In this document: positions 1 to 7,119 of the stretch, one piece after another | Layout of the letters: each line of letters starts with the position of its first letter | Position numbering within the stretch: the stretch's first letter is position 1 | Notes under the pieces: model-generated | What the model saw: the letters and a program-made list of their open reading frames with translations, nothing else | What the model was told of the DNA's origin: nothing | Database searches by the model: none | Assembly (NCBI GenBank): GCA_003249625.1 | Contig: QKII01000401.1 | Span: 1-9,555 of the forward strand | Length of the DNA stretch: 9,555 nt | Source of the DNA: Propionivibrio sp. | GTDB lineage: Bacteria > Pseudomonadota > Gammaproteobacteria > Burkholderiales > Rhodocyclaceae | Direction: 5' to 3' | Made by a program: the position numbers and the translations under genes

Positions 1-2
1 GT

Positions 3-938
3 CAGACGCAGCACTTGCTCGAAGGGGCTCAATTGGGCACGGAGCCATCCGGACTGAACACGAAGCTGCCCCGCGTCGTTGTGGCACTGGCAGCTGCTCT
101 CGGGGGGCTGGGCCTGATAATGTGGATCGCTGCGAACTGGGAAGGCTTTGGACGTTTGCCTCAGTTCGCCTTGCTACAAGGGCTGGTACTGCTCGCGGGG
201 CTCGGCGCGACACTTCGCGTAAGCCTGCGCGCCCCACTCGCACTCCTGACACTGCTCGGAATCGGCGCGCTGTTAGCTCTTTTTGGGCAAGCCTACGAGA
301 CCGGTGCCGATCCGTGGCAACTGTTTGCCCTCTGGTCGGCGCTTTCACTCCCGTTGTGCTGGGGAACGCGCAGTGATCTGCTCTGGACGCCATGGGTGCT
401 GGTCACTGCAACCGCCATCGCACTATGGATTCATACCTACTCCGGCTATCGCTGGTACGTAGCCCCGGCACTCCTCCGGACCCATCTGATCGGCTGGTTT
501 GCCTCGCTCTTGATGGTCAGTTTTGTCTGTCCGCAAGGGCAACGGCACACGGGAGCCGGCATGTGGAGTTTTCGGGCCGCCGCCACCTTGACGCTATCAG
601 CGATTACCACGACGGCACTCTCCGGATTGTTCAATGGTGATGTCCTGCCCGCCTACCACCTTGGCCTGCTGCTACTTGCCGCGTGCGCAGCCTGGTTCAG
701 TACACGCAGGGGATTTGACGTCTTCGCACTCAGCATGACTGCGCTGGGACTTAACGCACTGCTGGTCTGCGGCCTGATCCACGCGCTTGGCGACAGTCTC
801 TGGCGAAACGACTGGTTCGGCGGTCTATTGCTGATAACCCTTTGTGCCGCCGGGCTGTTGGCAGGCTCGGTAGTCGGCATTCTGAAACTTGCCCGTCTGT
901 ACAACGCGTCATCCGAAATTGGCGGAGACGTTGCATGA
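3..938 (+). CDS. DUF2157 multi-pass membrane protein, 5' end cut by window edge
   Basis: The reading frame is open from base 3 to the TGA at 936-938, with no stop at the left edge. The true start is therefore probably outside the window, and the TTG at 15 is only the first start-like codon visible. About 312 codons are present. The protein is mostly hydrophobic, with roughly nine to ten predicted membrane segments. Near the N-terminus it has IAANWEGFGRLPQFALLQG, and later FGQAYETGADPWQLFALW. Both match the style of the DUF2157 family (an AxNW-type loop after the first membrane helix, then a GQxYxTGAD-type loop before a W-rich helix). The biochemical function of the family is not established. 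Its stop overlaps the ATG of the next gene as ATGA, which implies one transcript and translational coupling with the DUF4401-GDYXXLXY protein. The family call is fairly secure from motifs; the N-terminal extent is unknown. Confidence 0.8.
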   Translation, partial: QTQHLLEGAQLGTEPSGLNTKLPRVVVALAAALGGLGLIMWIAANWEGFGRLPQFALLQGLVLLAGLGATLRVSLRAPLALLTLLGIGALLALFGQAYETGADPWQLFALWSALSLPLCWGTRSDLLWTPWVLVTATAIALWIHTYSGYRWYVAPALLRTHLIGWFASLLMVSFVCPQGQRHTGAGMWSFRAAATLTLSAITTTALSGLFNGDVLPAYHLGLLLLAACAAWFSTRRGFDVFALSMTALGLNALLVCGLIHALGDSLWRNDWFGGLLLITLCAAGLLAGSVVGILKLARLYNASSEIGGDVA

Positions 939-2602
939 ATACGAAAGCTCTATCCTCCGTCGCAAAGGCGGTACTCGCCGGAGTAAACGGGGGGTTCCTT
1001 CCCGCCGATACAGTTTTCACCCCTGACGACGCGCGGCCGTGGCCTGTTGTTCTATTGACAGCCATCGGTGCGTGGTTCGCGGCCATCCCGCTATTTTTAT
1101 TGTTGGGAATGGTGTTTGGCGATGCGGTGTTTTCCGAAGCGGGCCCCTATCTCTTCGGCGGAATGGCCTTGGCAGCGGCCATCGGCATCCTTCGAACGAA
1201 GGATCTGCCGCTGTTTGTCGAGCAACTCGCAGTCCCCGTACTCATCGTCGGCCTCACACTGCTGGCCGTTGGCTGCTTCAAGGATATGGGGAAAAGCGGT
1301 GGCGCATGGGGGATGCTGGCGGTCGTCTTTGGGGTTGCGACGGCGATTCGTTCTGCGTGGCTGCGAATCTTGCTTGGATGCGCGGCGGCAGGACTCATGT
1401 ATCAAGCATTGTGGCCATCCTGGAACTGGCAGCACTCCCAACTGGACGGGCTGATCTCGCTGCATGCATTGCTGATCGCCTGGTTATTGGCATTGTGGCT
1501 ACAGAAAACCCGCGTAAATATCGCTGCCGCCATCGAAAATCTGGCTACCGGCTGGCTGATCAGTACCTTGGTTGGATTCGCCTGGATCGCAGGCGCCACA
1601 TTTCTCCTTTCCGGAACGATGGGCTTCGAAAGTCTTGGCCATATGCGCGCATGGAATCCCGGCAGTGGATATCCACGAGAGCAGGCACTTGCGATTCAGT
1701 TCGTGTCCTGTTCCCTTGTTCTGACTGCAGCCTTCCTCTCGGCACGGAGTTGGCGAGGTCTTCGCCACCCCTTGTTTGTAGTCGTTGCCACGGCGTTCGC
1801 CGCTCTGTCCGGATTTCTGCCCATGCTCGGGGCTCCGTTGCTGGCAATGGCCATCACCGCCATTACCCACCGCTGGCGACTCGCCAGTGCCAGCGCAATC
1901 GCCTCCGCCTGGATTGTCGGAAGCTTCTATTACCAGCTTCAGTGGACGCTTTCGGAAAAGGCCCTCGTGCTTGTTTCCATCAGTCTCGCGCTGGGAACTG
2001 CCACTTTGGCCGCTCAGGATCGGCGTCATCTTGAGATCGCAAAACCACGCCGCAAAGTCGGCGACACGGCGAAGCACCCCGTCCATCCATTCACTTCCCT
2101 CCGCACTTGGGCGGTACTTGCGGGTTCGCTCGCCACGCTGCTGGCGATCAACCTGGGCATCTGGCAAAAGGAAGACCTGATCTCACGCGGCAAGCCGATG
2201 TATCTTGCGCTTGCCCCTGTCGATCCGCGCTCGCTGATGCAGGGAGATTACATGCGGCTGCGCTTCGCCACGCTGAATACGCGGCATTTGCCCCCTCCCG
2301 AGGCAATGATGGGGAAACGACCGCTGGTGGTGATCAAACTCGATGCCCACGATGTTGCCACGGTCCTGCGCGAACACGATCCTGATCATCGTCTGGCTGC
2401 AGATGAGAGTCTCCTGGAACTTAGCCCCAAGAATGGCGATTGGGTGGTCGTCACCGACGCCTGGTTTTTCAGTGAAGGCGAGGGAGAACGCTGGCAAAAG
2501 GCGAAATACGGAGAATTCCGTGTATTACCCGATGGGAAAGCCCTGCTGGTCGGCATGGCTGACGAAGCGCTCCACCCCATCGCAGCGGGAAACCCTCGAT
2601 AA
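935..2602 (+). CDS. DUF4401 membrane domain fused to a GDYXXLXY domain
   Basis: This encodes a 555-residue protein. I chose the ATG at 935, which overlaps the upstream stop as ATGA, over in-frame non-ATG codons inside the DUF2157 gene. Residues 1-30 are soluble. About nine hydrophobic helices occupy residues 36-360, consistent with DUF4401. A basic linker (about 362-388) leads to one more helix (about 390-408). The C-terminal domain (about 410-555) carries PVDPRSLMQGDYMRLRF, with GDYMRLRF at 437-444, the signature that names the GDYXXLXY family; its last Tyr is Phe here. The later KYGEFRV and LLVGMADE segments also fit that family. By the inside-positive pattern around the last helix, the C-terminal domain probably faces the periplasm (inference). 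Proteins with these domains are often encoded next to DUF2157 proteins, as here. Function is unknown, and a membrane complex with the DUF2157 partner is plausible but unproven. Confidence 0.82.
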   Translation: MNTKALSSVAKAVLAGVNGGFLPADTVFTPDDARPWPVVLLTAIGAWFAAIPLFLLLGMVFGDAVFSEAGPYLFGGMALAAAIGILRTKDLPLFVEQLAVPVLIVGLTLLAVGCFKDMGKSGGAWGMLAVVFGVATAIRSAWLRILLGCAAAGLMYQALWPSWNWQHSQLDGLISLHALLIAWLLALWLQKTRVNIAAAIENLATGWLISTLVGFAWIAGATFLLSGTMGFESLGHMRAWNPGSGYPREQALAIQFVSCSLVLTAAFLSARSWRGLRHPLFVVVATAFAALSGFLPMLGAPLLAMAITAITHRWRLASASAIASAWIVGSFYYQLQWTLSEKALVLVSISLALGTATLAAQDRRHLEIAKPRRKVGDTAKHPVHPFTSLRTWAVLAGSLATLLAINLGIWQKEDLISRGKPMYLALAPVDPRSLMQGDYMRLRFATLNTRHLPPPEAMMGKRPLVVIKLDAHDVATVLREHDPDHRLAADESLLELSPKNGDWVVVTDAWFFSEGEGERWQKAKYGEFRVLPDGKALLVGMADEALHPIAAGNPR

Positions 2603-2686
2603 TGAATTCGTCGTCAAGCTTCTTGTCGAGTACGCCGATTCTTGGTTAGCCTCGTAGACTCTATTGTTCCCCATGACGGAGCCAGC

Positions 2687-3133
2687 ATGAAATATTCCCA
2701 AGCATCCCTCGGACGCGTGTTCGTCATCCGCCTGGAGGACGGCGATATCGTCCACGAATGTCTGGAACGCTTTGCCCGCGAGCAGGGTATCTCGGCGGCC
2801 GGTCTGATTGCCCTGGGCGATGCAGATGCCGGGAGCCGACTGGTCGCGGGAACGGAAGAAGGGCGCGCCGATCCGCTGGTCTTTGTCGAGCGCCTTCTTG
2901 ACGACGCTCACGAAATCGCCGGTGTGGGAACCATCTTCCCCGACGAGCAGGGCAACCCCATTCCGCATGTTCACATGGCATTCGGCCGCAAGGACTCGGT
3001 CATGGTGGGCTGCATCCGCCCCGGGGTGAAAGTCTGGCACGTCATGGAAATCATCGTCGTCGAGTTGCGCGACAGTACGGCGGTTCGCCGTTTCGAAAAC
3101 GGGCTACCGGGATTCAAGTTGCTGAATCCCTGA
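2687..3133 (+). CDS. PPC/DUF296 domain protein
   Basis: This encodes a 148-residue soluble protein. I chose the ATG at 2687, which has GGAG at 2678-2681 five bases upstream; the upstream in-frame TTG at 2642 has no comparable site. Nearly the whole chain fits one PPC (DUF296) domain. It has an N-terminal strand with VFVIRLEDGDIV, a helix (residues about 23-33) ending in GISAAGLIALGDADAG, the conserved IPHVHMAFG segment with His94 and His96, then VMVGCIRPGVKVWHVMEIIVVEL. Family members bind a metal through such His residues and some bind AT-rich DNA in plants; the bacterial role is poorly defined. There is no AT-hook here. Cys109 sits where many relatives have the His of a GGHL motif. The gene stands alone, 84 bases after the DUF4401 gene, and converges on gltA across a shared terminator. 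Confidence 0.8.
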   Translation: MKYSQASLGRVFVIRLEDGDIVHECLERFAREQGISAAGLIALGDADAGSRLVAGTEEGRADPLVFVERLLDDAHEIAGVGTIFPDEQGNPIPHVHMAFGRKDSVMVGCIRPGVKVWHVMEIIVVELRDSTAVRRFENGLPGFKLLNP

Positions 3134-3150
3134 AGGCTCCGAAAAGAAAA

Positions 3151-3180
3151 AAAAAGCGACGGCAAGGTCCGTCGCTTTTT
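3151..3180. terminator. Bidirectional intrinsic terminator between the PPC gene and gltA
   Basis: This is a perfect 12-bp inverted repeat. AAAAAGCGACGG (3151-3162) pairs with CCGTCGCTTTTT (3169-3180) around a six-base loop. On the plus strand it gives a GC stem followed by T5 for the PPC gene. On the minus strand the A-rich tract (3147-3155) becomes a U-run for gltA, whose stop is at 3204-3206. The position between two convergent stops fits termination of both. Confidence 0.9.
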
Positions 3181-3203
3181 CATTTCCAGTTACCGCTTGA
3201 AAA

Positions 3204-4499
3204 TCAGCGTCCTTCCGGCGACGGCACATCGCGTCGCGGCGATCCAACGTACAACTGGCGCGGACGTCCGATTTTTTGCTCGGAGTCGGTGATCATTTCC
3301 TCCCACTGGGCCATCCATCCGACAGTACGTGCCAGTGCGAAGATGCAGGTAAACATCGTCGTCGGAATACCGATCGCCTTTTGCACGATGCCGGAATAGA
3401 AATCGACGTTCGGGTAGAGCTTTTTCTCGACGAAGTAGTCGTCTTCCAAAGCAATCCGCTCGAGTTCGAGCGCCAGTTTGAACAGGCGATCGTTTTCCAG
3501 ACCGAGTTCCTGCAGAACATTGCTGCAGATCTTTCGCATCAACTTGGCGCGTGGGTCGAAGTTCTTGTAAACGCGGTGACCGAAACCCATCAGCTTGAAC
3601 GAATCGTTCTTGTCCTTGGCGCGCTTGATGTACTCCGGTACGCGCGAAACGTCACCGATTTCCTCAAGCATCTTCAGGCAAGCCTCGTTCGCCCCGCCAT
3701 GCGCAGGCCCCCACAGGCAGCCAATGCCCGCCGAAATACAGGCGTACGGGTTGGCGCCGGACGAACCGGCAAGGCGCACGGTCGATGTCGAAGCGTTCTG
3801 TTCGTGATCGGCGTGCAGGGTAAAAATGGTATCAAGCGCATGCACCAGCACCGGGTTCGGTTCGTACCTTTCGCAGGGCGTACCGAACATCATGTGCATG
3901 AAGTTGGCCGTGTATGGCAAGTCGTTGCGCGGATACATGAACGGCTCGCCCATCGAGTACTTGTAGGCCATGGCCACGATGGTCGGCAACTTCGCGACGA
4001 TCCGGTTGAAGCTGATGCTGCGATGCGTCGCATCCGAAAAGTCCTCAGCCTCGTGATAGAACGCCGACAGCGCTCCGACCACGCCAACCATCACCGCCAT
4101 CGGGTGCGCGTCGCGGCGGAAGCCCTGATAGAAGCGGGCCATCTGCTCGTGGATCATCGTGTGCGTCTTGATGATGTTCACGAAGTTCGTCTTCTGCTCC
4201 GCATTCGGCAGTTCGCCGTTGCGCAGCAGGTAAGCCACATCAAGGAACTCGCATTTTTCGGCCAGTTGCTCGATCGGGTAGCCGCGATAGAGCAGTTCGC
4301 CCTTGTCGCCATCGATAAAGGTGATCGTCGAACTGCACGACGCCGTGGAGAGAAAACCCGAATCGTACGTAAACAGCCCCGTTTTGGCCCCCAACGTGCG
4401 GATATCGATACAGTCGTTGCCATGTACCGGGGTCAGAATCGGAAATTCGACCGGATCCCGGCCTTCGATGATCAGGGTTGCCTTACGTTCGGATGTCAT
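3204..4499 (-). CDS. gltA: Citrate synthase, type II hexameric (NADH-sensitive type)
   Basis: This 431-residue citrate synthase condenses acetyl-CoA and oxaloacetate to citrate, the entry step of the TCA cycle, in the cytosol. The ATG (4499-4497 on the minus strand) has GGAGAG (4510-4505) just upstream. The chain is close to the 427 residues of the E. coli enzyme, with an offset of about +3 or +4. Catalytic residues are visible: His267 in GPAHGG, His308 in [15 protein letters not shown], and Asp366 in PNVDFYSG. His229 and His232 lie in HADHEQNAS. Residues matching the E. coli allosteric NADH site are also kept (Tyr148, Arg166, Lys170, Cys209, equivalent to Tyr145, Arg163, Lys167, Cys206), so NADH inhibition of a hexamer is likely. 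It lies 33 bases downstream of sdhE in the same direction and probably shares its transcript. Confidence 0.97.
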   Translation of the reverse strand: MTSERKATLIIEGRDPVEFPILTPVHGNDCIDIRTLGAKTGLFTYDSGFLSTASCSSTITFIDGDKGELLYRGYPIEQLAEKCEFLDVAYLLRNGELPNAEQKTNFVNIIKTHTMIHEQMARFYQGFRRDAHPMAVMVGVVGALSAFYHEAEDFSDATHRSISFNRIVAKLPTIVAMAYKYSMGEPFMYPRNDLPYTANFMHMMFGTPCERYEPNPVLVHALDTIFTLHADHEQNASTSTVRLAGSSGANPYACISAGIGCLWGPAHGGANEACLKMLEEIGDVSRVPEYIKRAKDKNDSFKLMGFGHRVYKNFDPRAKLMRKICSNVLQELGLENDRLFKLALELERIALEDDYFVEKKLYPNVDFYSGIVQKAIGIPTTMFTCIFALARTVGWMAQWEEMITDSEQKIGRPRQLYVGSPRRDVPSPEGR

Positions 4500-4532
4500 G
4501 AAATCTCTCCCATCGGGGTATTTGATTGATAT

Positions 4533-4790
4533 TCAGTTTACGACGCGCGCGCTCCCAAGCAGTTTGACCACCTCGGCCTGTAAGGGACCTTCGCACTCGC
4601 GTTTTCCGACGACCAATGGCCACAGTTCCCTGTCTTCCATCTCCACCAGTTTCGCGAATGCCTCTTGTTGCTCGGGGCGCAGGTTCGAAAAGTGCTTTTC
4701 AAGAAAGTTCCCCAGCAGCACATCCAGTTCCAACTGCGCGCGATGAGTACATTTCCAACGCAGGCGCTTGATATCCGTATCGTTCAGCAT
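4533..4790 (-). CDS. sdhE: FAD assembly factor SdhE (SdhAF2/DUF339 family)
   Basis: This encodes an 85-residue protein of the SdhE/YgfY family, close to the 88 residues of E. coli SdhE. It is a small cytosolic helical protein that promotes covalent attachment of FAD to the SdhA subunit of succinate dehydrogenase (and FrdA where present). The call rests on size, the N-terminal KRLRWKC segment, the following RAQLELDVLLGNFLEKHF helix, the EQQEAFAKLVEMEDRELW segment, and its position directly before gltA, a common arrangement. The ATG at 4790 is preceded by GGAG (4799-4796). The signature RGxxE motif reads RAQLE here (Arg17-Glu21), so the conserved Gly is Ala. Arg and Glu are kept, so it is probably functional, but this is worth checking. 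The sdhCDAB genes usually found upstream are absent; mdh lies divergently instead. Confidence 0.9.
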   Translation of the reverse strand: MLNDTDIKRLRWKCTHRAQLELDVLLGNFLEKHFSNLRPEQQEAFAKLVEMEDRELWPLVVGKRECEGPLQAEVVKLLGSARVVN

Positions 4791-4824
4791 GTCATCTCCG
4801 TAACCAAAAAGAATCCGGGCAGCA

Positions 4825-4854
4825 GGTTTAGCACACTTGCCCTACGCGGTCCAA
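4825..4854 (-). promoter_or_regulatory. Candidate promoter for sdhE-gltA
   Basis: On the minus strand TTGGAC (4854-4849) is followed after 18 bases by TAAACC (4830-4825). A TG one base before the -10 gives an extended -10 form. A start near 4818 would leave a leader of about 28 bases before the sdhE ATG. The -10 is weak and the call is tentative. Confidence 0.35.
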
Positions 4855-4902
4855 CATGGCGCAAAACCCCGGCAAGGAAGTTATACGACAACCACTCAAC
4901 AA

Positions 4903-4931
4903 TTGACTCATTCCGGGTTCCCACTTATGAT
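4903..4931 (+). promoter_or_regulatory. Sigma70 promoter of mdh
   Basis: TTGACT (4903-4908) and TATGAT (4926-4931) are separated by exactly 17 bases, a near-consensus sigma70 promoter. The expected start near 4938 gives a leader of about 94 bases before the mdh ATG at 5032. The strength fits a highly expressed TCA-cycle gene. Confidence 0.8.
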
Positions 4932-4968
4932 CGAAGGCTGTTTTTACCGTCCTGAATCGGGTCGTCTC

Positions 4969-4996
4969 AGGCAACGACAATTGCCTCTGATTGCCT
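4969..4996 (+). repeat. Small inverted and direct repeats in the mdh leader
   Basis: AGGCAA (4969-4974) and TTGCCT (4981-4986) form a perfect 6-bp inverted repeat with a six-base loop. The heptamer ATTGCCT occurs twice, at 4980-4986 and 4990-4996, ten bases apart, so AGGCAA could pair with either copy. It lies downstream of the predicted transcription start. It could be an operator or an RNA element, or chance. Confidence 0.35.
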
Positions 4997-5011
4997 TGTT
5001 CCAGCCTTTTG

Positions 5012-5024
5012 TTATCCACAGGAG
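5012..5024 (+). promoter_or_regulatory. DnaA-box sequence abutting the mdh ribosome binding site
   Basis: TTATCCACA (5012-5020) is identical to the high-affinity E. coli R1-type DnaA box. Its last base is also the first base of the mdh Shine-Dalgarno sequence AGGAG (5020-5024), which is seven bases before the ATG. The match is plain in the sequence; any DnaA binding is inference. Confidence 0.35.
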
Positions 5025-5031
5025 TTGCAAC

Positions 5032-6018
5032 ATGTCCAAAGCCCCCGTCCGCGTTGCCGTCACTGGCGCCGCTGGCCAAATTGGTTATAGCCTGCTTTTC
5101 CGCATCGCCTCCGGCGAAATGCTTGGCAAAGACCAGCCGGTCATCCTCCAACTGCTCGACCTGCCGCAAGCCCAGAAGGCCTGCCAAGGCGTCATCATGG
5201 AACTCGATGACTGCGCGTTCCCGCTGCTGCACGGCGTTTTCGCCACTGAATATCCGGATATCGCCTTCAAGGATGCAGACATCTGCCTGCTCGTCGGTGC
5301 TCGTCCGCGCGGTCCCGGCATGGAACGTGCCGACCTGCTGGCCGCCAACGGCGCCATCTTCACCGTCCAGGGCAAGTCGATCGCCGAAAACGCCAAGGAA
5401 GACGTCAAGGTTCTGGTCGTCGGCAACCCGGCGAACACCAACGCCTACATCGCCCGCGCCGCTGCAATGAAGGTCGGCCGTACCAACCCGGCCAACTACC
5501 ACGCCATGCTGCGCCTGGACTTCAACCGCGCCAAGTCCCAACTGGCTGCCAAGACGAACCGTCCGGTCGACAGCTTCAAGAACCTGGTCGTCTGGGGCAA
5601 CCACTCGCCCACGATGTACGCCGACTACCGTAACTGCACGTCGAACGGCGACAACGTCAAGGCACTGATCAACGACGAACCGTGGAACAACAACGTCTTC
5701 CTGCCGACTGTCGGCAAGCGCGGCGCAGCGATCATCGACGCACGCGGTCTGTCGTCGGCTGCCTCCGCCGCCAATGCCGCAATCGATCACGTCCATGACT
5801 GGGTCCTCGGCTCGAGCGACTGGGTCACGATGGGCGTCCCGAGCGACGGCTCCTACGGCATCCCGGAAGGCATCGTGTTCGGCTTCCCGTGCGAATGCAA
5901 GGACGGCTCGTACAAGATCGTCCAAGGCATTGCGATGGATGCCTTTGCCGAGGAAAAGATCGCCAAGACACTCAAGGAACTGACTGACGAGGCCGACGCA
6001 GTCAAGGGCATGCTCTAA
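5032..6018 (+). CDS. mdh: Malate dehydrogenase, NAD-dependent, type 2
   Basis: This 328-residue enzyme interconverts malate and oxaloacetate with NAD in the cytosol, supplying oxaloacetate to the citrate synthase encoded on the other strand. The Rossmann motif GAAGQIG is at residues 12-18, and Asp43 in LLDLPQA should bind the adenosine ribose. Substrate arginines are Arg93 and Arg99 in [14 protein letters not shown], plus Arg166. The catalytic pair is Asp163 (RLDFNRAK) and His191 ([14 protein letters not shown]). Length and motifs place it with the cytosolic-like type 2 enzymes common in betaproteobacteria. I chose the ATG at 5032 for its AGGAG at 5020-5024; the frame stays open farther upstream, but that stretch contains the promoter. 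C-ending codons dominate strongly, suggesting high expression. A terminator follows. Confidence 0.97.
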   Translation: MSKAPVRVAVTGAAGQIGYSLLFRIASGEMLGKDQPVILQLLDLPQAQKACQGVIMELDDCAFPLLHGVFATEYPDIAFKDADICLLVGARPRGPGMERADLLAANGAIFTVQGKSIAENAKEDVKVLVVGNPANTNAYIARAAAMKVGRTNPANYHAMLRLDFNRAKSQLAAKTNRPVDSFKNLVVWGNHSPTMYADYRNCTSNGDNVKALINDEPWNNNVFLPTVGKRGAAIIDARGLSSAASAANAAIDHVHDWVLGSSDWVTMGVPSDGSYGIPEGIVFGFPCECKDGSYKIVQGIAMDAFAEEKIAKTLKELTDEADAVKGML

Positions 6019-6039
6019 GCATTCCTCTCGCTGTTACGG

Positions 6040-6068
6040 AAAGCCGCAGCAGGTCTGCGGCTTTTTTT
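6040..6068 (+). terminator. Intrinsic terminator of mdh
   Basis: AAAGCCGCAG (6040-6049) and CTGCGGCTTT (6055-6064) form a perfect 10-bp stem with the loop CAGGT, followed by a run of T to 6068. It starts 22 bases after the mdh stop and separates mdh from the aldolase gene. Confidence 0.93.
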
Positions 6069-6093
6069 CGTCCATCGCCCGGACACCCCACGG

Positions 6094-6099
6094 TAAAAT
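6094..6099 (+). promoter_or_regulatory. Candidate -10 element for the aldolase operon
   Basis: TAAAAT (6094-6099) lies 30 bases before the aldolase ATG and just after the mdh terminator, where a new promoter is needed. No good -35 hexamer is visible 16-18 bases upstream, so this is tentative. Confidence 0.3.
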
Positions 6100-6128
6100 C
6101 CTGTTTTTTTCCCGTTCGGATATCTGCC

Positions 6129-7109
6129 ATGCGACACCCTAGCGACGTTCTCTTCCCCGGTGAAAAACTCTTTCCCGTCCTTCCCGCCGTCGATCACTAC
6201 GCTGGATCGGAAAAGCTGATGAAAAAGGCACTCCAGTTGCAGAACGAACTGGGGCCGATCTTCGACATCACCTGCGATTGCGAAGACGGAGCACACGCTG
6301 GAGCCGAACGCGAGCATGCCGAAATGGCCGCCGGCATCGTCATGAGCGCGGACAACCGGCACGGACGCGTCGCCATCCGGGTACACGATTTCACCCACCC
6401 GCACTGGCAGCAGGATATCGAGATCATCGTTGCCATCGCCGGATCACGCCTGCCCTTCATCACCCTGCCGAAACCGCGCGGCGTCGCCGACGTGGAAGCA
6501 CAGATCGCCTTCCTGCGCGAGGTCGAGGCGAAAAACGGCCTTCAACGTCAAATCCCGGTGCACGTCCTGATCGAAACGCTTGGCGCCCTGCACGAGGTAT
6601 GGGAAATTGCGGCGACCCCCGGCGTGGAATCGCTCGACTTCGGCCTGATGGATTTCGTCTCAGGCCATCACGGCGCCATCCCCGGTGCTGCAATGAAGAG
6701 CCCCGGGCAGTTCGACCATCCGCTGGTCGCTCGCGCCAAGTGCGAGATCACCACGGCGGCACTGGCCAATGGCGTCGTACCCACACACAACGTCACGACG
6801 GAATTGAAGGATCTCGACGTCATCCGCAACGACGCACGGCGCGCGCGTAACGAGTTCGGCTACTTGCGCATGTGGAGCATCCACCCGAACCAGATCGTTC
6901 CGATCGTCGAAGCCATGCGCCCCGATTTCTCGGAGGTGGAAAAGGCGGTCGCCATCGTCACCGCCGCGCAGGACAAGGACTGGGGACCGATCGCCCACGA
7001 AGGCCTGCTGCACGACCGAGCCTCGTACCGCTACTACTGGGAGCTGCTGGCACGCGCACACGCCACGGGAATGGCTCTGCCGGCCGAAGCGCTGCAGCGC
7101 TTCTTCTGA
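6129..7109 (+). CDS. HpcH/HpaI aldolase (citrate lyase beta-like) family protein
   Basis: This 326-residue enzyme belongs to the HpcH/HpaI superfamily (CitE-like branch). These metal-dependent TIM-barrel enzymes cleave or form C-C bonds in organic acids or their CoA thioesters. Visible markers are the acidic segment CDCEDGA (49-55), Arg84 in VAIRVHDF, the LPKPRG strand end (113-118), the metal ligand Glu149 in VLIETLGALHEV, Asp175 in FGLMDFVSGHHGA, and SIHPNQI (250-256). The fold assignment is firm, but the substrate cannot be read from the sequence: malyl-CoA, citramalyl-CoA and citrate-type substrates are all possible. A citE-like gene beside mdh is a recurring arrangement in betaproteobacteria, hinting at organic-acid metabolism. 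No citrate lyase alpha or gamma subunits are present, so it is unlikely to belong to a classical citrate lyase. The ATG at 6129 has only a weak Shine-Dalgarno sequence. The next gene starts ten bases after the stop. Confidence 0.88.
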   Translation: MRHPSDVLFPGEKLFPVLPAVDHYAGSEKLMKKALQLQNELGPIFDITCDCEDGAHAGAEREHAEMAAGIVMSADNRHGRVAIRVHDFTHPHWQQDIEIIVAIAGSRLPFITLPKPRGVADVEAQIAFLREVEAKNGLQRQIPVHVLIETLGALHEVWEIAATPGVESLDFGLMDFVSGHHGAIPGAAMKSPGQFDHPLVARAKCEITTAALANGVVPTHNVTTELKDLDVIRNDARRARNEFGYLRMWSIHPNQIVPIVEAMRPDFSEVEKAVAIVTAAQDKDWGPIAHEGLLHDRASYRYYWELLARAHATGMALPAEALQRFF

Positions 7110-7119
7110 AGGGCGGCAG

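Noticed and set aside
2603..2686. Promoter or terminator between the DUF4401 gene and the PPC gene
   Set aside because: The -10-like TAGACT at 2655-2660 lacks a suitable -35, and the CAAG-CTT-CTTG dyad is short with no T-run. I cannot support either.
3276..4529. A 417-codon open frame on the plus strand opposite gltA
   Set aside because: It is antisense to an unmistakable citrate synthase. Long antisense frames are common in GC-rich genes with strong codon bias, and its translation is low-complexity (rich in Arg, Val, His) with no domain I recognise.
4837..5031. In-frame upstream extension of mdh
   Set aside because: The frame is open, but this stretch holds the near-consensus promoter, and the extension matches nothing in malate dehydrogenases. 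The ATG at 5032 has a proper AGGAG.
4828..5925. A 365-codon open frame on the minus strand opposite mdh
   Set aside because: It mirrors the mdh codon pattern and its translation is dominated by Asp, Val, Arg and Gly. It also runs across the mdh promoter region, so it is a shadow.
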